From: Malonomonas sp036526255
Lineage (GTDB): Bacteria; Desulfobacterota; Desulfuromonadia; Desulfuromonadales; Geopsychrobacteraceae
Length of the DNA: 64,000 bases
Direction: 5' to 3'
Assembly: GCA_036526255.1 (NCBI GenBank)
Contig: DATCYW010000013.1
Coordinates: 62,001-126,000 of the forward strand
Shown piece by piece: positions 34,461 through 43,628 of this stretch. A program made the position numbers and the translations under genes. A model generated the notes under the pieces. The model saw nothing but the letters and a program-made list of their open reading frames with translations. It was not told the DNA's origin and did no database searches. Numbering within the stretch: the first letter of the stretch is position 1; each line of letters begins with the position of its first letter.

Positions 34461-34472
34461 TCGTCTCTCCTT

Positions 34473-34862
34473 CTACAGCGCGTTACGGCGCACAACTTCT
34501 ACCCGGAAACCGTCCGGATCGGTAACAAAATAGAACTTCGTCTGACCGTCGACCAGCCCTTTTAACGGTGTAACTTCAAGGCCCATTTCTGTGTGACGCT
34601 TATGCGAGGCTTCAAGGTCGGTGGTCGCAACGGCAAGGTGTGAATAGCCGTTGCCGATAACGTAGGGCTCCTGCTGATCATAGTTATAGGTCAGTTCCAA
34701 TTCAAACGGCAGCCCGGCAGCGGTCATATAACTGAGGGTGAATCGTCCCTCGGGGAAATCTTTCTTGCGTGAGATTTCAAAACCGAAGGCGTTACGGTAG
34801 AAATTTTCACTGGCTTCCAGATTCATGACGCGATAACAGATATGAATCATCGGATATTCCAT
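34473..34862 (-). CDS. gloA: Glyoxalase I (lactoylglutathione lyase family)
   Basis: 129 residues, a single VOC (glyoxalase) unit. Metal ligands in order: His5 ('MIHICYRV'), Glu56 in 'FELELTYNY', His74 in 'YSHLAV' and Glu122 in 'GFRVEVV'. 'FYFVTDPDGFRVE' is diagnostic of GloA. It detoxifies methylglyoxal as its hemithioacetal. Ribosome site AAGGAG. Confidence 0.9.
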   Translation of the reverse strand: MEYPMIHICYRVMNLEASENFYRNAFGFEISRKKDFPEGRFTLSYMTAAGLPFELELTYNYDQQEPYVIGNGYSHLAVATTDLEASHKRHTEMGLEVTPLKGLVDGQTKFYFVTDPDGFRVEVVRRNAL

Positions 34863-34931
34863 AGTTATCTCCTTATAAAAGTAAATTTGCGCTGATTGAC
34901 ATCACCAATCAGGCTCTTTATAGTGCCGGGC

Positions 34932-35639
34932 ATGAAAGCAATATTTTTAGCAGATGCGCATCTGCGCCACCCGGAAGACCCGAATTACCGGAAGCTGCTC
35001 GATTTTCTCGATCAGCAACGGGACCTTGACGGGCTGTTTCTGCTCGGCGATATTTTCGAATTCTGGCTCGGCTACCAACACGTCGTCTTCACCGCCTACC
35101 TGCCGCTGCTGGAGAAACTACACCAGTTGAAGGCCGCCGGAACAAAAATCTTTTTTGTCGAAGGCAACCACGATTTCCATCTTGGGCCCTATTTCACTGA
35201 AACCCTCGATTGTACGGTTATCCCGGACCAGAAGCTGGTCGCGTGGGATGGCAAGCAACTGCTGCTCTGTCACGGCGACCTGCTCAACCCCAACCCCAAC
35301 TATCAGCGACTGCGCTCTTTCTGGCGTAGCGGACTGGTACGGTTTCTGGCAAAAATTGTCCACCCCGATCCGGTCTGGGCGTTCGGCATCTGGCTGAGCA
35401 ACCTTAGTCGAAAGAAACGGCCAAAAACCTGCAGTTGGGACCCGAGTCACCTGCTGGTTCCTTTTGCGGAAAAAGAATTCAACGCCGGGGCCGATGCGGT
35501 TATCTGTGGCCATTTCCACCAGCCGACCAATAAGCAGATCGGCGACCGACAGGCCATTATCGTCGGCGACTGGATTCAGCAGTTTTCCTATGCCGAAATG
35601 ATCGACGGCAAGCTCAGCCTGAAAACCTATTCAGACTGA
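34932..35639 (+). CDS. lpxH: UDP-2,3-diacylglucosamine hydrolase-like phosphoesterase
   Basis: 235 residues; calcineurin-type metallophosphoesterase for lipid A synthesis at the inner membrane face. Motifs in order: 'FLADAHLRH' (D-x-H), 'LLGDIFEFWLG' (GD), 'EGNHDFHLG' (GNHD), 'LLCHGDLLN' (H) and 'GHFHQP' (GHxH). 'GDIFEFWLGY' and the following aromatic residues are typical of LpxH. ATG 34932 begins the fold; the longer frame starts with TTG in the leader. Its 3' end overlaps the convergent yihY-type gene by 13 bases. Confidence 0.85.
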   Translation: MKAIFLADAHLRHPEDPNYRKLLDFLDQQRDLDGLFLLGDIFEFWLGYQHVVFTAYLPLLEKLHQLKAAGTKIFFVEGNHDFHLGPYFTETLDCTVIPDQKLVAWDGKQLLLCHGDLLNPNPNYQRLRSFWRSGLVRFLAKIVHPDPVWAFGIWLSNLSRKKRPKTCSWDPSHLLVPFAEKEFNAGADAVICGHFHQPTNKQIGDRQAIIVGDWIQQFSYAEMIDGKLSLKTYSD

Positions 35640-37027
35640 ACACCCTTTTCGAGCAGATCGACATTCTGATCCGTCGCAGACTCCAACGAACTATCGCCAC
35701 ACTGCTGAACCAGATCTTTCAGTGTGCGCCCCTTTAAACCCTCTTTGATCAGTTCATCCATATCGCGGCAGGTATCCAAGGCGACAAGCGTCTGCGGATG
35801 CGGCCGCAGATGCAGCACCTGTTCACCTTTGTTGCGCATGGTTTTCAGCAGTTCGGCCAGGGACAGGTTATCCGCGGAACGACCGAGCTGATAGCTGCTG
35901 CGCCCCAGCCTGCTGCTGGTTTCAGAAACAAAACCGATCGAAACCAGCAGTTGCAGAATACTGCGGCAGAGGCGTGGAGGAACAAACAATTGCTTTGCCA
36001 ATTGTTCCTGACTCAGCGGCGGCTGGCCGGTGGCAAAGCGCTCTGCCAGAGTTACCAGAATCGCCATCGCAACCTGCTCGTAACTGTTGCGACTGACCTC
36101 CGAGCCGCGCAGGTCGCGACCGCTGGTACGCAAGTTCTGCTTGGCGTAGGTCACTTCAAGCCCGAACAATACAATCACCCAGGACAGATAGAGCCAGATC
36201 ATGAAAATCGGCAGTGCCGCCATGGTGCCGTAGATGGCATTATATTTAGCGACCCCGACTTGAAAGTTCACATATGCCCACTGGGCCAACTGCCAGAGGG
36301 TGCCGCCAATAACGCCGCCGATGAAAGCCGCTCGCCATTCCACCTTGATGTTCGACATGAAGACGTAAAGAACGGTAAAGGCCAGCCACATAAAGACAAA
36401 GGGAACAACCTTGAACAGCAGCAGCAGAACACTGCCGACCAGTTGCATCTCTATCAGCTTCTGCACCAGCGCATGACTGGCCAGACTGGAGGTCATCGAA
36501 ATCGCCGAGATGATCAATACCGGGCCGACCAGAATCACCGACAGGTAATCGGCAAAGCGGCGCAGCAGCGGACGGACCCCCCTGACCCCCCAGATATAAT
36601 TGAAGCTTTTTTCTACGTTGGTCAGCAGGGAAATGACCGCGATCAGCAGAAAGAGCAGACCGAAAGCGCCCATCTTGCCAACCTGAGTATTATTGATATA
36701 CCCCATCAGCATAGTGACCGCTTCACCGTCTCCGACCGTCAGTTTTTCCATGATCAGCGGCTGCAGCATATTCTGCACACCGAACGCCTTGAGCAGGGCG
36801 AAGGTCAACGCCAACAGAGGAACGATCGAGAGCATGCTGTAATAGGTCAGAGCGGCCGCCCGCAGCAAACACTGATTAACAGTAAAGTCACGCGCGACCA
36901 GCACCACCGTCTGAATCTGCCGCAGAGCTATACGCTGCAGCAGGCTGAGTTCTGCCGGGTTCTGTTCCCAGAGCAGCGACTTCAGTCGCTGCTGCCACGT
37001 TGGTGGTGATTGCTTGCCGTCAGCCAT
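35627..37027 (-). CDS. YihY/BrkB-family membrane protein with winged-helix tail
   Basis: 466 residues; ATG 37027 chosen because AGGAG lies 5-6 bases before it. Residues about 20-300 hold six membrane helices with the family features 'CLLRAAALTYYSMLSIVPLL', 'SFNYIWGVRG', 'WRAAFIGGVIGGTLWQLAQW' (core 'AFIGGVIGGTLW') and 'YGTMAALPIFMIWLY'. From about 320 on there is a cytoplasmic winged-helix-like region ('LSQEQLAKQLFVPPRLC') and an acidic tail. Family role unsettled. Gene follows the M16 pair by 21 bases. Confidence 0.88.
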   Translation of the reverse strand: MADGKQSPPTWQQRLKSLLWEQNPAELSLLQRIALRQIQTVVLVARDFTVNQCLLRAAALTYYSMLSIVPLLALTFALLKAFGVQNMLQPLIMEKLTVGDGEAVTMLMGYINNTQVGKMGAFGLLFLLIAVISLLTNVEKSFNYIWGVRGVRPLLRRFADYLSVILVGPVLIISAISMTSSLASHALVQKLIEMQLVGSVLLLLFKVVPFVFMWLAFTVLYVFMSNIKVEWRAAFIGGVIGGTLWQLAQWAYVNFQVGVAKYNAIYGTMAALPIFMIWLYLSWVIVLFGLEVTYAKQNLRTSGRDLRGSEVSRNSYEQVAMAILVTLAERFATGQPPLSQEQLAKQLFVPPRLCRSILQLLVSIGFVSETSSRLGRSSYQLGRSADNLSLAELLKTMRNKGEQVLHLRPHPQTLVALDTCRDMDELIKEGLKGRTLKDLVQQCGDSSLESATDQNVDLLEKGVQSE

Positions 37028-37048
37028 CAAAACTCCTGCAAAAATCAA

Positions 37049-38476
37049 TTATAGCTCTACTTCCAGCTCAACGCTCTCTACCGGCAGACCGAAACTCTGT
37101 GCCTGCGGCGCAAATTCGCTGCTGTCGCCGACCAGTACAATTTGCAGCAGATCAGGCTTCAGATAAGCCGCCGCCACCCGCTGAACATCGGCGATTGTCA
37201 CAGCGGCGATTTTCTCCTGGTAGGATTCCAGATAATTGGTCGGGTAGGCATAGAAATCAAGCCGAACCTTGCGGCTGACCACCGAATGACTGTCGGTAAA
37301 GGCAAACACAAAGGAGTTAATCAGGCTCTGTTTGGCCAACTGCAGCTCTTTTTCTGCAACCGGTTCATCAATCATCTGCTGCATCAGCTGCCGCAACAAC
37401 GTAACAACCTCGACGGTCGATGCGGTCTTGGTTTCGCTGCTGACATAAAACAGCTCCGGCAACCTGCGCCCCTGCTCAAAACTGGAATAGACCGAATAGG
37501 CCAAGCCGCGGTTTGAGCGCACCTCGCGCATCATCCGCGAGTTAAAGCCGCCACCACCGAGAATATAATTGGCCACCCGCAGCGGAAAATAGTCGGGGTT
37601 GTCTTTGTTGATCCCGATATGCCCCAGCATGATGCTGGTCTGCGGAATGTTCTTGTCTGCGATCAACACCCGCCCCTGGGGCGGTTGCGGCAGTTCCGGC
37701 AGGCTCAAGCCCGACACTGCCGGCGCAGTCCAGTCACCAAAGTTTTCCTGTAGCAGGACGAGCAGCTCGGCGCGAGCGAGATCTCCAGAAGCAGCCAACC
37801 AGACATTATCCGGCCGAAAATAGGCCTGATGCAGCTGGATCAGATCGTCGCGACTAAAGCTTTCCACGGCCGCCCGCTGCGGTGAACTGCCAAACGGGTG
37901 ACCCGGAAAAACCGCTTCGGACAACAGACGGCGGGCGATAGAATCAGGATCATCGTTTTTCCGCCGGATGGTTTCCAACATCTGGCTGCGCGCAAGTTCA
38001 AACCTATCGGCAGCAAAGCCGGGACGGCGCAGCAGGTCAGCAAGAATTTCGATGCCACGCTGCAGATCGCGGCGATGCAGTGAAAGGTCGAGCTGATAAG
38101 CGTAGGATGAACTGGTGACGGAAAGCTCTGCAGCCATCGCTTCGAGCTCTGCTTCAAGCTCTGCCGCAGAGGCATCACCGGCACCACCTGTTTCCAGCGC
38201 GGCAGCAAAGACGTGCGAAAGACCGGTTTTTTCGGGCGGATCCTGAATACTGCCGCCACCAATCATCAGCGTCAATTCGACCAGCGGCAATTCATGATCC
38301 TCCTGCAGGTAAAACTTTAAACCGTTGTTCAACCGCTGCTGCTCAAGTTGCGGAAAATGAAAGCTCAAGGGCGCAAATTCAAGCTGATCAGGGCGCACCG
38401 GTTGTGGCGTAACGCCGGTTAACGTACAACCGGCTAACAGGCTGAAGACAATCATCCATAATGCGGTACGGATCAT
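37049..38476 (-). CDS. M16 protease-family lipoprotein, non-catalytic subunit
   Basis: 475 residues. Lipoprotein signal 'VFSLLAGC' (Cys17). The M16 fold is present, but the zinc motif HxxEH is lost: the region reads 'GLSHVFAAALETGG' (His88, no Glu-His). 'MMREVRSNRGLAYSVYS' matches the conserved C-terminal 'R...GLAY' substrate-binding motif. This is the pattern of the regulatory partner in two-subunit M16B proteases. Start overlaps the stop of the catalytic-subunit gene by four bases. Confidence 0.87.
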   Translation of the reverse strand: MIRTALWMIVFSLLAGCTLTGVTPQPVRPDQLEFAPLSFHFPQLEQQRLNNGLKFYLQEDHELPLVELTLMIGGGSIQDPPEKTGLSHVFAAALETGGAGDASAAELEAELEAMAAELSVTSSSYAYQLDLSLHRRDLQRGIEILADLLRRPGFAADRFELARSQMLETIRRKNDDPDSIARRLLSEAVFPGHPFGSSPQRAAVESFSRDDLIQLHQAYFRPDNVWLAASGDLARAELLVLLQENFGDWTAPAVSGLSLPELPQPPQGRVLIADKNIPQTSIMLGHIGINKDNPDYFPLRVANYILGGGGFNSRMMREVRSNRGLAYSVYSSFEQGRRLPELFYVSSETKTASTVEVVTLLRQLMQQMIDEPVAEKELQLAKQSLINSFVFAFTDSHSVVSRKVRLDFYAYPTNYLESYQEKIAAVTIADVQRVAAAYLKPDLLQIVLVGDSSEFAPQAQSFGLPVESVELEVEL

Positions 38477-39954
38477 TCTGCACCCTCCTGACCGATCGTT
38501 GCGACGGTGCGGTTTTCAGCCGAGAGATAGCGATTGGCAACCGCCATCACTTCTTCGCTGGTGATTGAATTCAAATGCTGTTCATAATCAAGCAGATACT
38601 GCCAACCACCCAGCACCTCGTAAGCAGAAAGCATCCGCGCCAGGCCGCTATTGCCTTTTAGCCGTCGCAACATCGAGGTCAGAATCTGCTTGCGCGCCTT
38701 GTCCAGTTCGGCCGCGCTGACCGGTTCGCTCTTCAAACGCTCGATCTCAGCATAAATAACGTCTTCAACGCTGCCGCAGCTGCACGATTGTCGCGGCGTA
38801 ATATTCAGCACCATCAGGTTGTCATAACGCGAACCGGGCGCTCCAAACACGCTGAGACCGGTGACAAGATTCTTGTCCACCAGCAAGCTCTGGTAGAGAC
38901 GCGAGGTGCGCCCTTCAGCAAGAATCTGCATCAGCAGATCAAAAACATAGTCGTCTCGATTCGGCATGGTCGGCTTGTGGTAAGCGATCGCCAGCTGCGG
39001 CTTGGTGTCGTAATTGATATGCACGCGACGTTCACCGTTCTGCGGCGGCTCACGCTTGACCACCGGCGGCACTGGGACACCGGGCTGCAGCGGACCGAAA
39101 TAACGGCGAACCAGTTCTAAGGTTTCAGCGCCGTTAAAATCTCCGACCAGGGTAATGATCATGTTGGCTGGCGAATAATACTTGCGCAGAAAATCACGGG
39201 TTTCAACCAGAGTCAGATTTTCGATATCCGACTGCCAACCGATGACCGGATTGCGATAGGGGTGTACCTTGTAAGCGGTGGCCAGTAAAGTTTCATAAAG
39301 CATCCCGTCTGGATTGCTTTCGTAAGACCTGCGCCGTTCTTCGCGAACCACGTCGCGCTCGGTGTAAAATTCACGCAGCACCGCATTTTTCAACCGATCC
39401 GACTCGATCGCGGCCCAGAGTTCTAGCTTGTTTGCCGGCAGGTTGATCAGATAGCTGGTTTGATCCTTACTGGTAAAGGCGTTGTATCCGACTCCGCCGT
39501 TCTCAGCGTAAATTTTTGAAAACTCATCCTTGACCAGCAACTTGCGGTGCTCATCCTGCAGGTTCTTCAGCTTGTTCCGCAGCTTAGCCAACTCTTGCGG
39601 ATCGGTATCAGGGCGGTTTTTCAAAACATCGATCCGATGCCCGACCTCTTCAATGGCGACCAGTTGCGGCTTCTCCTGTTGATAATCTCTGGTGCCGAGA
39701 GTTTCGGTCCCCTTGAACAGCATATGTTCCAGCAGATGCGCGACCCCCTGATGCTGGCTATCTTCATCAACACCGCCGACCCGGAAACTGATATAAGCTG
39801 CCACCGTCGGCGAATTGTGGCGTTCAACCATCAGCAGCTTCAGGCCGTTATCCAGAGTATATTCCTGAACCTTTTCCGCCAGTGTCTGGGCCGACGCGTT
39901 GCCGGGCACAAGCAGGATCAGGGTCAGAAACAGAAAAACAAATTTACGCCACAT
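38473..39954 (-). CDS. M16 zinc protease, catalytic subunit
   Basis: 493 residues with a Sec signal peptide (about 1-22, 'LTLILLVPGNASA'). Zinc motif 'HLLEH' at His73-His77 followed by 'MLFKGTE', with the distal Glu in 'YNAFTSKDQTSY'-'ESDRLKN' region. Processes periplasmic or outer-membrane peptides with the lipoprotein partner. Between the zinc motif and the downstream domain sits a helical insertion (about 85-140, 'EEVGHRIDVLKNRPDTDPQ') found in part of the family. Confidence 0.9.
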   Translation of the reverse strand: MWRKFVFLFLTLILLVPGNASAQTLAEKVQEYTLDNGLKLLMVERHNSPTVAAYISFRVGGVDEDSQHQGVAHLLEHMLFKGTETLGTRDYQQEKPQLVAIEEVGHRIDVLKNRPDTDPQELAKLRNKLKNLQDEHRKLLVKDEFSKIYAENGGVGYNAFTSKDQTSYLINLPANKLELWAAIESDRLKNAVLREFYTERDVVREERRRSYESNPDGMLYETLLATAYKVHPYRNPVIGWQSDIENLTLVETRDFLRKYYSPANMIITLVGDFNGAETLELVRRYFGPLQPGVPVPPVVKREPPQNGERRVHINYDTKPQLAIAYHKPTMPNRDDYVFDLLMQILAEGRTSRLYQSLLVDKNLVTGLSVFGAPGSRYDNLMVLNITPRQSCSCGSVEDVIYAEIERLKSEPVSAAELDKARKQILTSMLRRLKGNSGLARMLSAYEVLGGWQYLLDYEQHLNSITSEEVMAVANRYLSAENRTVATIGQEGAE

Positions 39955-40073
39955 ACAAGCACCTCAATAATAAATTCACATTCAGCAAGAACGACAGATA
40001 CTGCCGCCCATATTAGCGTAAAGGCCCTGAAATAACTACCGGGAAGGGTTTTTTATCGTCGGGGGAATAAACG

Positions 40074-40105
40074 AAAAACCGGACTGACATCTGGCCAGTC
40101 CGGTT
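40074..40105 (-). terminator. Intrinsic terminator after lon
   Basis: Arms AACCGGACTG / CAGTCCGGTT, 10 bp; on the minus strand the stem is followed by a T run. 14 bases past the lon stop. Confidence 0.8.
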
Positions 40106-40119
40106 GCCATGTAGCAGTT

Positions 40120-42438
40120 TTAGACTGGCAGCAGCGCCAGTTCGACAATCTTATCAATCGAATCGACCAGCACAACTTCGATACCTTTAACAACCTCTGC
40201 TTCAAGGTCGGCAAGGTGCTCGCGATTTCTCTCCGGCAGTAAAATCTTGCGGACTCCGGCGCGGCGCGCGGCCAACACCTTTTCCTTCACCCCACCGATC
40301 GGCAGAATGCGCCCGGACAAGGTCAGCTCACCGGTCATCGCCACATCGCGGCGGGCCGCACGATCAGTCAGCAACGAAATCATCGCCAGCGCCATGGTCA
40401 CCCCGGCCGAGGGGCCGTCTTTGGGAATTGCCCCGGAGGGCACGTGGATATGCAGGTCGTTGGATTCGTAGAACTGCTTGTCGATGCCGAAATGTTCCGC
40501 CCGACCACGCACATAAGTTAATGCCGCGCGCGCCGATTCCTGCATCACGTCGCCAAGACTTCCGGTCAGGATCAGCTCTTTGCGCCCTGGCATTTTCGCC
40601 GCTTCGATAAACAGAATGTCGCCACCTGATTCAGTCCATGCTAGTCCGGTCACAACACCGACCCGATCCTCTTCGCTGGCGACATCGACAAAATAGGCGC
40701 AGGGGCCAAGCAGCTCCTCAATATCCGCCGAACAAATCTCCTTACGCGGCACATCCCCCTGAGTAATCTCTTTAGCCACCTTGCGGCATACGGCAGCGAT
40801 TTTCCGCTCCATGTTGCGCACCCCGGCTTCACGCGTATAGTCGTGAATGATTTTCGCCATCGCGTTACGGGTGAAGGTCAGCGGATAGTCAGTCAGGCCG
40901 TTCTCTTCAATCTCTTTCGGGATCAAGTATTTATAGGCGATCTGCAGCTTATCCTCGTCGCTGTATCCACTTAGGCGGATGACTTCCATCCGGTCTTTCA
41001 GGGCATGCGGAATGGGATCAAGGATGTTGGCGGTGGTAATAAACATCACCTTCGACAGATCGAAAGGCACATCCAGATAATGATCTTTGAAGCTGTCATT
41101 CTGTTCGGGGTCCAGCACTTCAAGCAGTGCCGAAGCCGGATCGCCACGAAAATCCTGGCCGATCTTATCCACTTCATCTAGCATGAAAACCGGGTTGTTC
41201 GACTCGACGCGACAGATTTCCTGAATCACCCGCCCCGGCAGCGCACCGATATAAGTTCGCCGATGACCGCGGATTTCAGCTTCATCCTTCATCCCGCCCA
41301 GCGAAAAGCGGATAAATTTACGCCCCATCGCCCGTGCGATGGACCGTCCCAGCGAGGTTTTGCCTACACCGGGCGGGCCGACAAAACAGAGGATCGGTCC
41401 CTTGGTAGTGTCACGCAAAGAACGCACCGCCAGATATTCAAGAATCCGCTGCTTGACCTCTTTCAGGCTGTAATGGTCTTCGTTGAGGACCTGCTCAGCT
41501 TCACTGATATCCAGATTATCTATCGTCCCCTTTTGCCAGGGGGTCGAACAGAGGTAATCGAGATAGGTCCTGGAAACCGTGTACTCAGGTGAAGCGGGAT
41601 TGATCTGTTCAAGTCGGCGCAGCTCTTTTTCTGCAACTTTCAAAATATCATCCGGCATCTGTGAGATGCGCAAACTGTTGCGCAATTCGTTGATTTCGGC
41701 CTGACGCGGGTCCTGTTCGCCAAGTTCCTGCTGAATATGTTTCAGCTGTTCGCGCAGCTGTTGTTCCTTACTGGTTTTCCCCAGCCGCTTGCCAACCTCG
41801 GACTGAATTTCGCCCTTGATCTGCAACTTCTGAACTTCGCCGGCAAGATGCAGATAGACCGATTTCAGACGCTCAATCGGGTCGATGGTTGCGAGCAATT
41901 GCTGTTGAACCTCGATAGAGACCCCCATATAAACGCTGACCATGTCGGCAAGCCGACCCGGATCATCAATCCTGTCAATCATCTTCAGCACATCTTCCGG
42001 CAGCGGGCGGCCATAAACCATGGCTATTTTCAGCAGCGCGTTAACGCTCTGGATCAGCGCATCAGACACCAACCCCTTGCCCGCCTCCTCCGGAAGCAGT
42101 TCTATTGCCACCTTCAGACAAGGGTCGGTTGTTACCGGTGCCTTCATGACAAAACGATGCAATCCTTCGATAGTTGCTTTGCCACCACCATTGGGAAACT
42201 TAATCAACTGGTTTATTTTGCAGACCGTACCGATACGCGGATGTTCATCGAAACTGCAGATTCCGGCCTCACCCGGACAATAGATAGTCCCAAGCAACTG
42301 ATCATTGCGCATCGCTTCTTCAATGATCGGCGTTGTTTCGCTGGTGAAAAAAATCGGTAAAACCATATAGGGAAAAACAATCTGCTCTTTGATCGGATAG
42401 ACTGGCAGGATAGTCGGAATTGCTGGATTATTAACCAT
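40120..42438 (-). CDS. lon: ATP-dependent protease Lon
   Basis: 772 residues, cytoplasmic AAA+ serine protease. N-terminal LAN substrate domain (about 8-200), coiled coil, AAA+ module with Walker A 'GPPGVGKTSLGR' and Walker B 'VFMLDEVDKIG', then the protease domain with catalytic Ser in 'PKDGPSAGVTMA' and Lys in 'GGVKEKVLAARRAG'. Ribosome site GAGGGGA. The 227-base divergent gap to pfkA shows no heat-shock sigma-32 promoter that I can recognise. Confidence 0.96.
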   Translation of the reverse strand: MVNNPAIPTILPVYPIKEQIVFPYMVLPIFFTSETTPIIEEAMRNDQLLGTIYCPGEAGICSFDEHPRIGTVCKINQLIKFPNGGGKATIEGLHRFVMKAPVTTDPCLKVAIELLPEEAGKGLVSDALIQSVNALLKIAMVYGRPLPEDVLKMIDRIDDPGRLADMVSVYMGVSIEVQQQLLATIDPIERLKSVYLHLAGEVQKLQIKGEIQSEVGKRLGKTSKEQQLREQLKHIQQELGEQDPRQAEINELRNSLRISQMPDDILKVAEKELRRLEQINPASPEYTVSRTYLDYLCSTPWQKGTIDNLDISEAEQVLNEDHYSLKEVKQRILEYLAVRSLRDTTKGPILCFVGPPGVGKTSLGRSIARAMGRKFIRFSLGGMKDEAEIRGHRRTYIGALPGRVIQEICRVESNNPVFMLDEVDKIGQDFRGDPASALLEVLDPEQNDSFKDHYLDVPFDLSKVMFITTANILDPIPHALKDRMEVIRLSGYSDEDKLQIAYKYLIPKEIEENGLTDYPLTFTRNAMAKIIHDYTREAGVRNMERKIAAVCRKVAKEITQGDVPRKEICSADIEELLGPCAYFVDVASEEDRVGVVTGLAWTESGGDILFIEAAKMPGRKELILTGSLGDVMQESARAALTYVRGRAEHFGIDKQFYESNDLHIHVPSGAIPKDGPSAGVTMALAMISLLTDRAARRDVAMTGELTLSGRILPIGGVKEKVLAARRAGVRKILLPERNREHLADLEAEVVKGIEVVLVDSIDKIVELALLPV

Positions 42439-42560
42439 AATACAGTCCCCTCAGAAAGCGTAACGCTGGTGGCAAAACAAAACTACACAAACATTCCAGA
42501 TGGTTACATACAAAGAAGCTAGCACTTATTCTGCATGCGTCAAGCGGCTCCATTATAGTT

Positions 42561-42589
42561 TTGACAAACGATGAAGCGACTGTTTAAAT
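42561..42589 (+). promoter_or_regulatory. Sigma-70 type promoter for pfkA
   Basis: TTGACA, 17-base spacer, TTAAAT; start codon 77 bases downstream of the -10 box. Confidence 0.6.
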
Positions 42590-42665
42590 TCCCACCAACT
42601 TCCCGATCAAGTCGTTTTCAAAAACACATAATTGCAACATCAACATATATGGAGTCAAAAAGCCA

Positions 42666-43628
42666 ATGAAACGTATCGCAGTCTTAACCAGCGGTGGCGA
42701 CTGTTCCGGGATGAACGCAACGGTCAGGGCCGTCGTTCGTGCAGGTCTTGCTTCAGGGATCGAAATTGTCGGGATCAAGAAGGGCTATCAGGGGCTGATT
42801 GATCGACAGTATGAAATCCTCTCGACCAAGTCGGTCAGTAATGTGCTGCAGCGCGGCGGGACGTTTCTGCAGAGCGCCCGCTGCAAAGAAATGCGTACCG
42901 ACGCTGGCTTGCAACTGGCCACCGAGACCCTCAGAGGACTGGGCGCCGGAGGACTGATCGTAATCGGCGGCGATGGATCACTCAACGGCGGTTATGCTAT
43001 CCACAAACAGGGCATTCCGGTCATCGGCATCCCGGCATCAATCGACAACGACATCCCCTTTACCGACATGGCCCTTGGCGTCGATACCGCACTGAACAAC
43101 ATCATCAAGGCCGTCGACAACCTCAAAGATACCGCTTCTTCTCACGACCGCGCCTTTGTCGTTGAAACCATGGGGCGCGGTTGTGGCTACCTGGCGGTGG
43201 TCGCCACCATTGCCGCCGGTGCTGAATACAGCTTGATCCCCGAAGAGCCCTACGACCTGGACCTGATCTGTGCCGATCTGCGGCGTAGGTTTCGTGAAGG
43301 GCGCAGCAACTCGATCATTATGGTCGCCGAAGGTGCCGGTAAAGCCCAGGACATTGCCGATCAGATCAAGGACCGCATCGGCTTTGAAACACGCGTCACC
43401 GTTCTCGGCCACTACCAGCGCGGCGGCTCACCCTCAGTTTTTGATCGTTTGCTCGCAGCGCGTTTCGGTCAGTCTGCGGTAGAAAATCTGTTGAAAGGTA
43501 ATCATGGCAAGATGGTCGGGTTGCGGGCCTCTGAAATCATCCTCACCGACCTGGAGAAGGTCATCAGTTCCGGCAGTCGCCCGATCGATCCGATGCTGCC
43601 GTTGCTGGCGAATCAGCTGTCGGTCTAG
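42666..43628 (+). CDS. pfkA: 6-phosphofructokinase, ATP-dependent type
   Basis: 320 residues, the bacterial PfkA length. 'TSGGDCSGMNATVRAVV' (ATP site), 'GGDGSLNGGY' with Gly rather than Asp after 'GGD', which favours ATP over pyrophosphate, 'SIDNDIPFTD' (catalytic Asp), 'ETMGRGCGYLA' (fructose-6-P) and 'LGHYQRGGSPS'. Makes fructose 1,6-bisphosphate. It overlaps the convergent hypF gene by four bases. Confidence 0.94.
   Translation: MKRIAVLTSGGDCSGMNATVRAVVRAGLASGIEIVGIKKGYQGLIDRQYEILSTKSVSNVLQRGGTFLQSARCKEMRTDAGLQLATETLRGLGAGGLIVIGGDGSLNGGYAIHKQGIPVIGIPASIDNDIPFTDMALGVDTALNNIIKAVDNLKDTASSHDRAFVVETMGRGCGYLAVVATIAAGAEYSLIPEEPYDLDLICADLRRRFREGRSNSIIMVAEGAGKAQDIADQIKDRIGFETRVTVLGHYQRGGSPSVFDRLLAARFGQSAVENLLKGNHGKMVGLRASEIILTDLEKVISSGSRPIDPMLPLLANQLSV

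Noticed and set aside
35798..37009. 403-codon open frame opposite the YihY-type gene
   Set aside because: Gln/His-rich product typical of an antisense shadow in GC-rich codons; the opposite strand encodes a clear membrane family.
42439..42560. Heat-shock (sigma-32) promoter for lon
   Set aside because: No CTTGAAA/CCCCAT pair found on the minus strand; only weak sigma-70-like boxes.
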